A DNA stretch of 64,000 nt from Rhodobacterales bacterium HKCCE2091. Lineage in GTDB: Bacteria > Pseudomonadota > Alphaproteobacteria > Rhodobacterales > Rhodobacteraceae. Within the stretch, counting starts at the first letter, position 1. The number at the start of each line of letters is the position of its first letter. Made by a program: the position numbers and the translations under genes. Positions 63,776 through 64,000 of the stretch are shown here, piece by piece. The stretch lies in assembly GCA_015689685.1 (NCBI GenBank), contig WVSL01000018.1, positions 1 to 64,000 of the forward strand. Reading direction: 5' to 3'. A model generated the notes under the pieces. The model was given only the letters and a program-made list of their open reading frames with translations, made no database searches and was not told the DNA's origin.

Positions 63776-64000
63776 GACGGTCAAGGCGAGACCGGCGCAA
63801 CGCCGCGCCCAATGCCCCGGCACCCGTGGCGGCGGAGACATCGGTTCCGGGCCTCGGCTCGAAGGACCGCAAGCCCCGCCTCCTGGTCGCAGGGGAATTC
63901 AGCGCGGGCAAGACCCGGCTCATCACCGGGCTTCTAAAGGACGACGTCCTTCCGTCGAACGTGACCGCGACGGCGCTGCCGCCGGTCTGGCTGGTCAGCG
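63772..64000 (+). CDS. Dynamin-family GTPase B, N-terminal part (partial)
   Basis: The first 76 codons lie in the window; the gene runs off the right edge. After a basic leader (MRRSRRDRRN) comes LLVAGEFSAGKTRLITGLL, a G1 loop, and LPSNVTATALPPVWLV, the G2 region typical of dynamin-like GTPases. The ATGA overlap with GTPase A shows translational coupling, so the two probably form a heteromeric pair, as in other bacterial tandem dynamins. Confidence 0.78.
   Translation, partial: MRRSRRDRRNAAPNAPAPVAAETSVPGLGSKDRKPRLLVAGEFSAGKTRLITGLLKDDVLPSNVTATALPPVWLVS

Overview
The window is high-GC DNA with dense, overlapping cistrons. It also has many sugar and organic-acid ABC, TRAP and TTT transporters, LigD/Ku repair, and alphaproteobacterial protein families. 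A member of the Rhodobacterales (Roseobacter/Rhodobacter-like) is the best fit. No rRNA, tRNA, CRISPR or complete mobile element is visible; the only sign of a mobile element is a truncated P4-type integrase near 20.4-20.95 kb.

Layout. (1) 1-12.5 kb: a leftward operon of 13 genes, running off the left edge into iolC. It encodes two paralogous membrane diiron hydroxylases, a sugar ABC transporter (binding protein, permease, ATPase), three Gfo/Idh/MocA dehydrogenases, two TIM-barrel isomerases, a MocE-type Rieske ferredoxin, a PanB-like protein, IolG and IolC. A divergent LacI regulator and a symmetric operator array sit at its head. The content suggests uptake and oxidative de-capping of a modified (perhaps O-methylated) inositol, feeding the Iol pathway. 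(2) 12.7-19.4 kb: a TctABC transporter plus FAD-linked oxidase, divergent from a MarR regulator and a sulfatase across a near-perfect 40-bp palindrome. (3) 19.4-21.3 kb: a scar where an AraC gene and an integrase truncate each other. (4) 21.3-28.9 kb: an AraC regulator divergent from a PhyH dioxygenase, ribose-type ABC transporter, RbsK, RbsD and a second PanB-like protein. (5) 29.0-32.3 kb: LigD and Ku (bacterial NHEJ). (6) 32.6-36.8 kb: small redox proteins, Gph, Rpe, a BASS-like carrier and a MarR-like regulator. (7) 36.8-43.5 kb: a TRAP transporter divergent from a fused 5-oxoprolinase. (8) 43.6-47.5 kb: a probable quinone/catechol detoxification cluster with a divergent LysR. (9) 47.7-53 kb: a D-2-hydroxyacid dehydrogenase, a DUF475 protein, an IlvD/Edd dehydratase, an EEP hydrolase and a cytochrome b561. 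(10) 53.1-60.7 kb: a tightly overlapped operon joining a CDP-alcohol phosphotransferase, a membrane sulfatase-fold enzyme, a flippase-like protein, an NMT1-type ABC transporter with a double permease, and a GT4 glycosyltransferase. (11) 61.3 kb to the right edge: a roadblock/LC7 protein followed by two translationally coupled dynamin-like GTPases, the second cut by the window end.

The most interesting candidates are the roadblock + tandem dynamin module, the inositol-type operon with paired membrane hydroxylases, and the two PanB-like proteins in sugar operons that seem to lack the PanB metal ligands.
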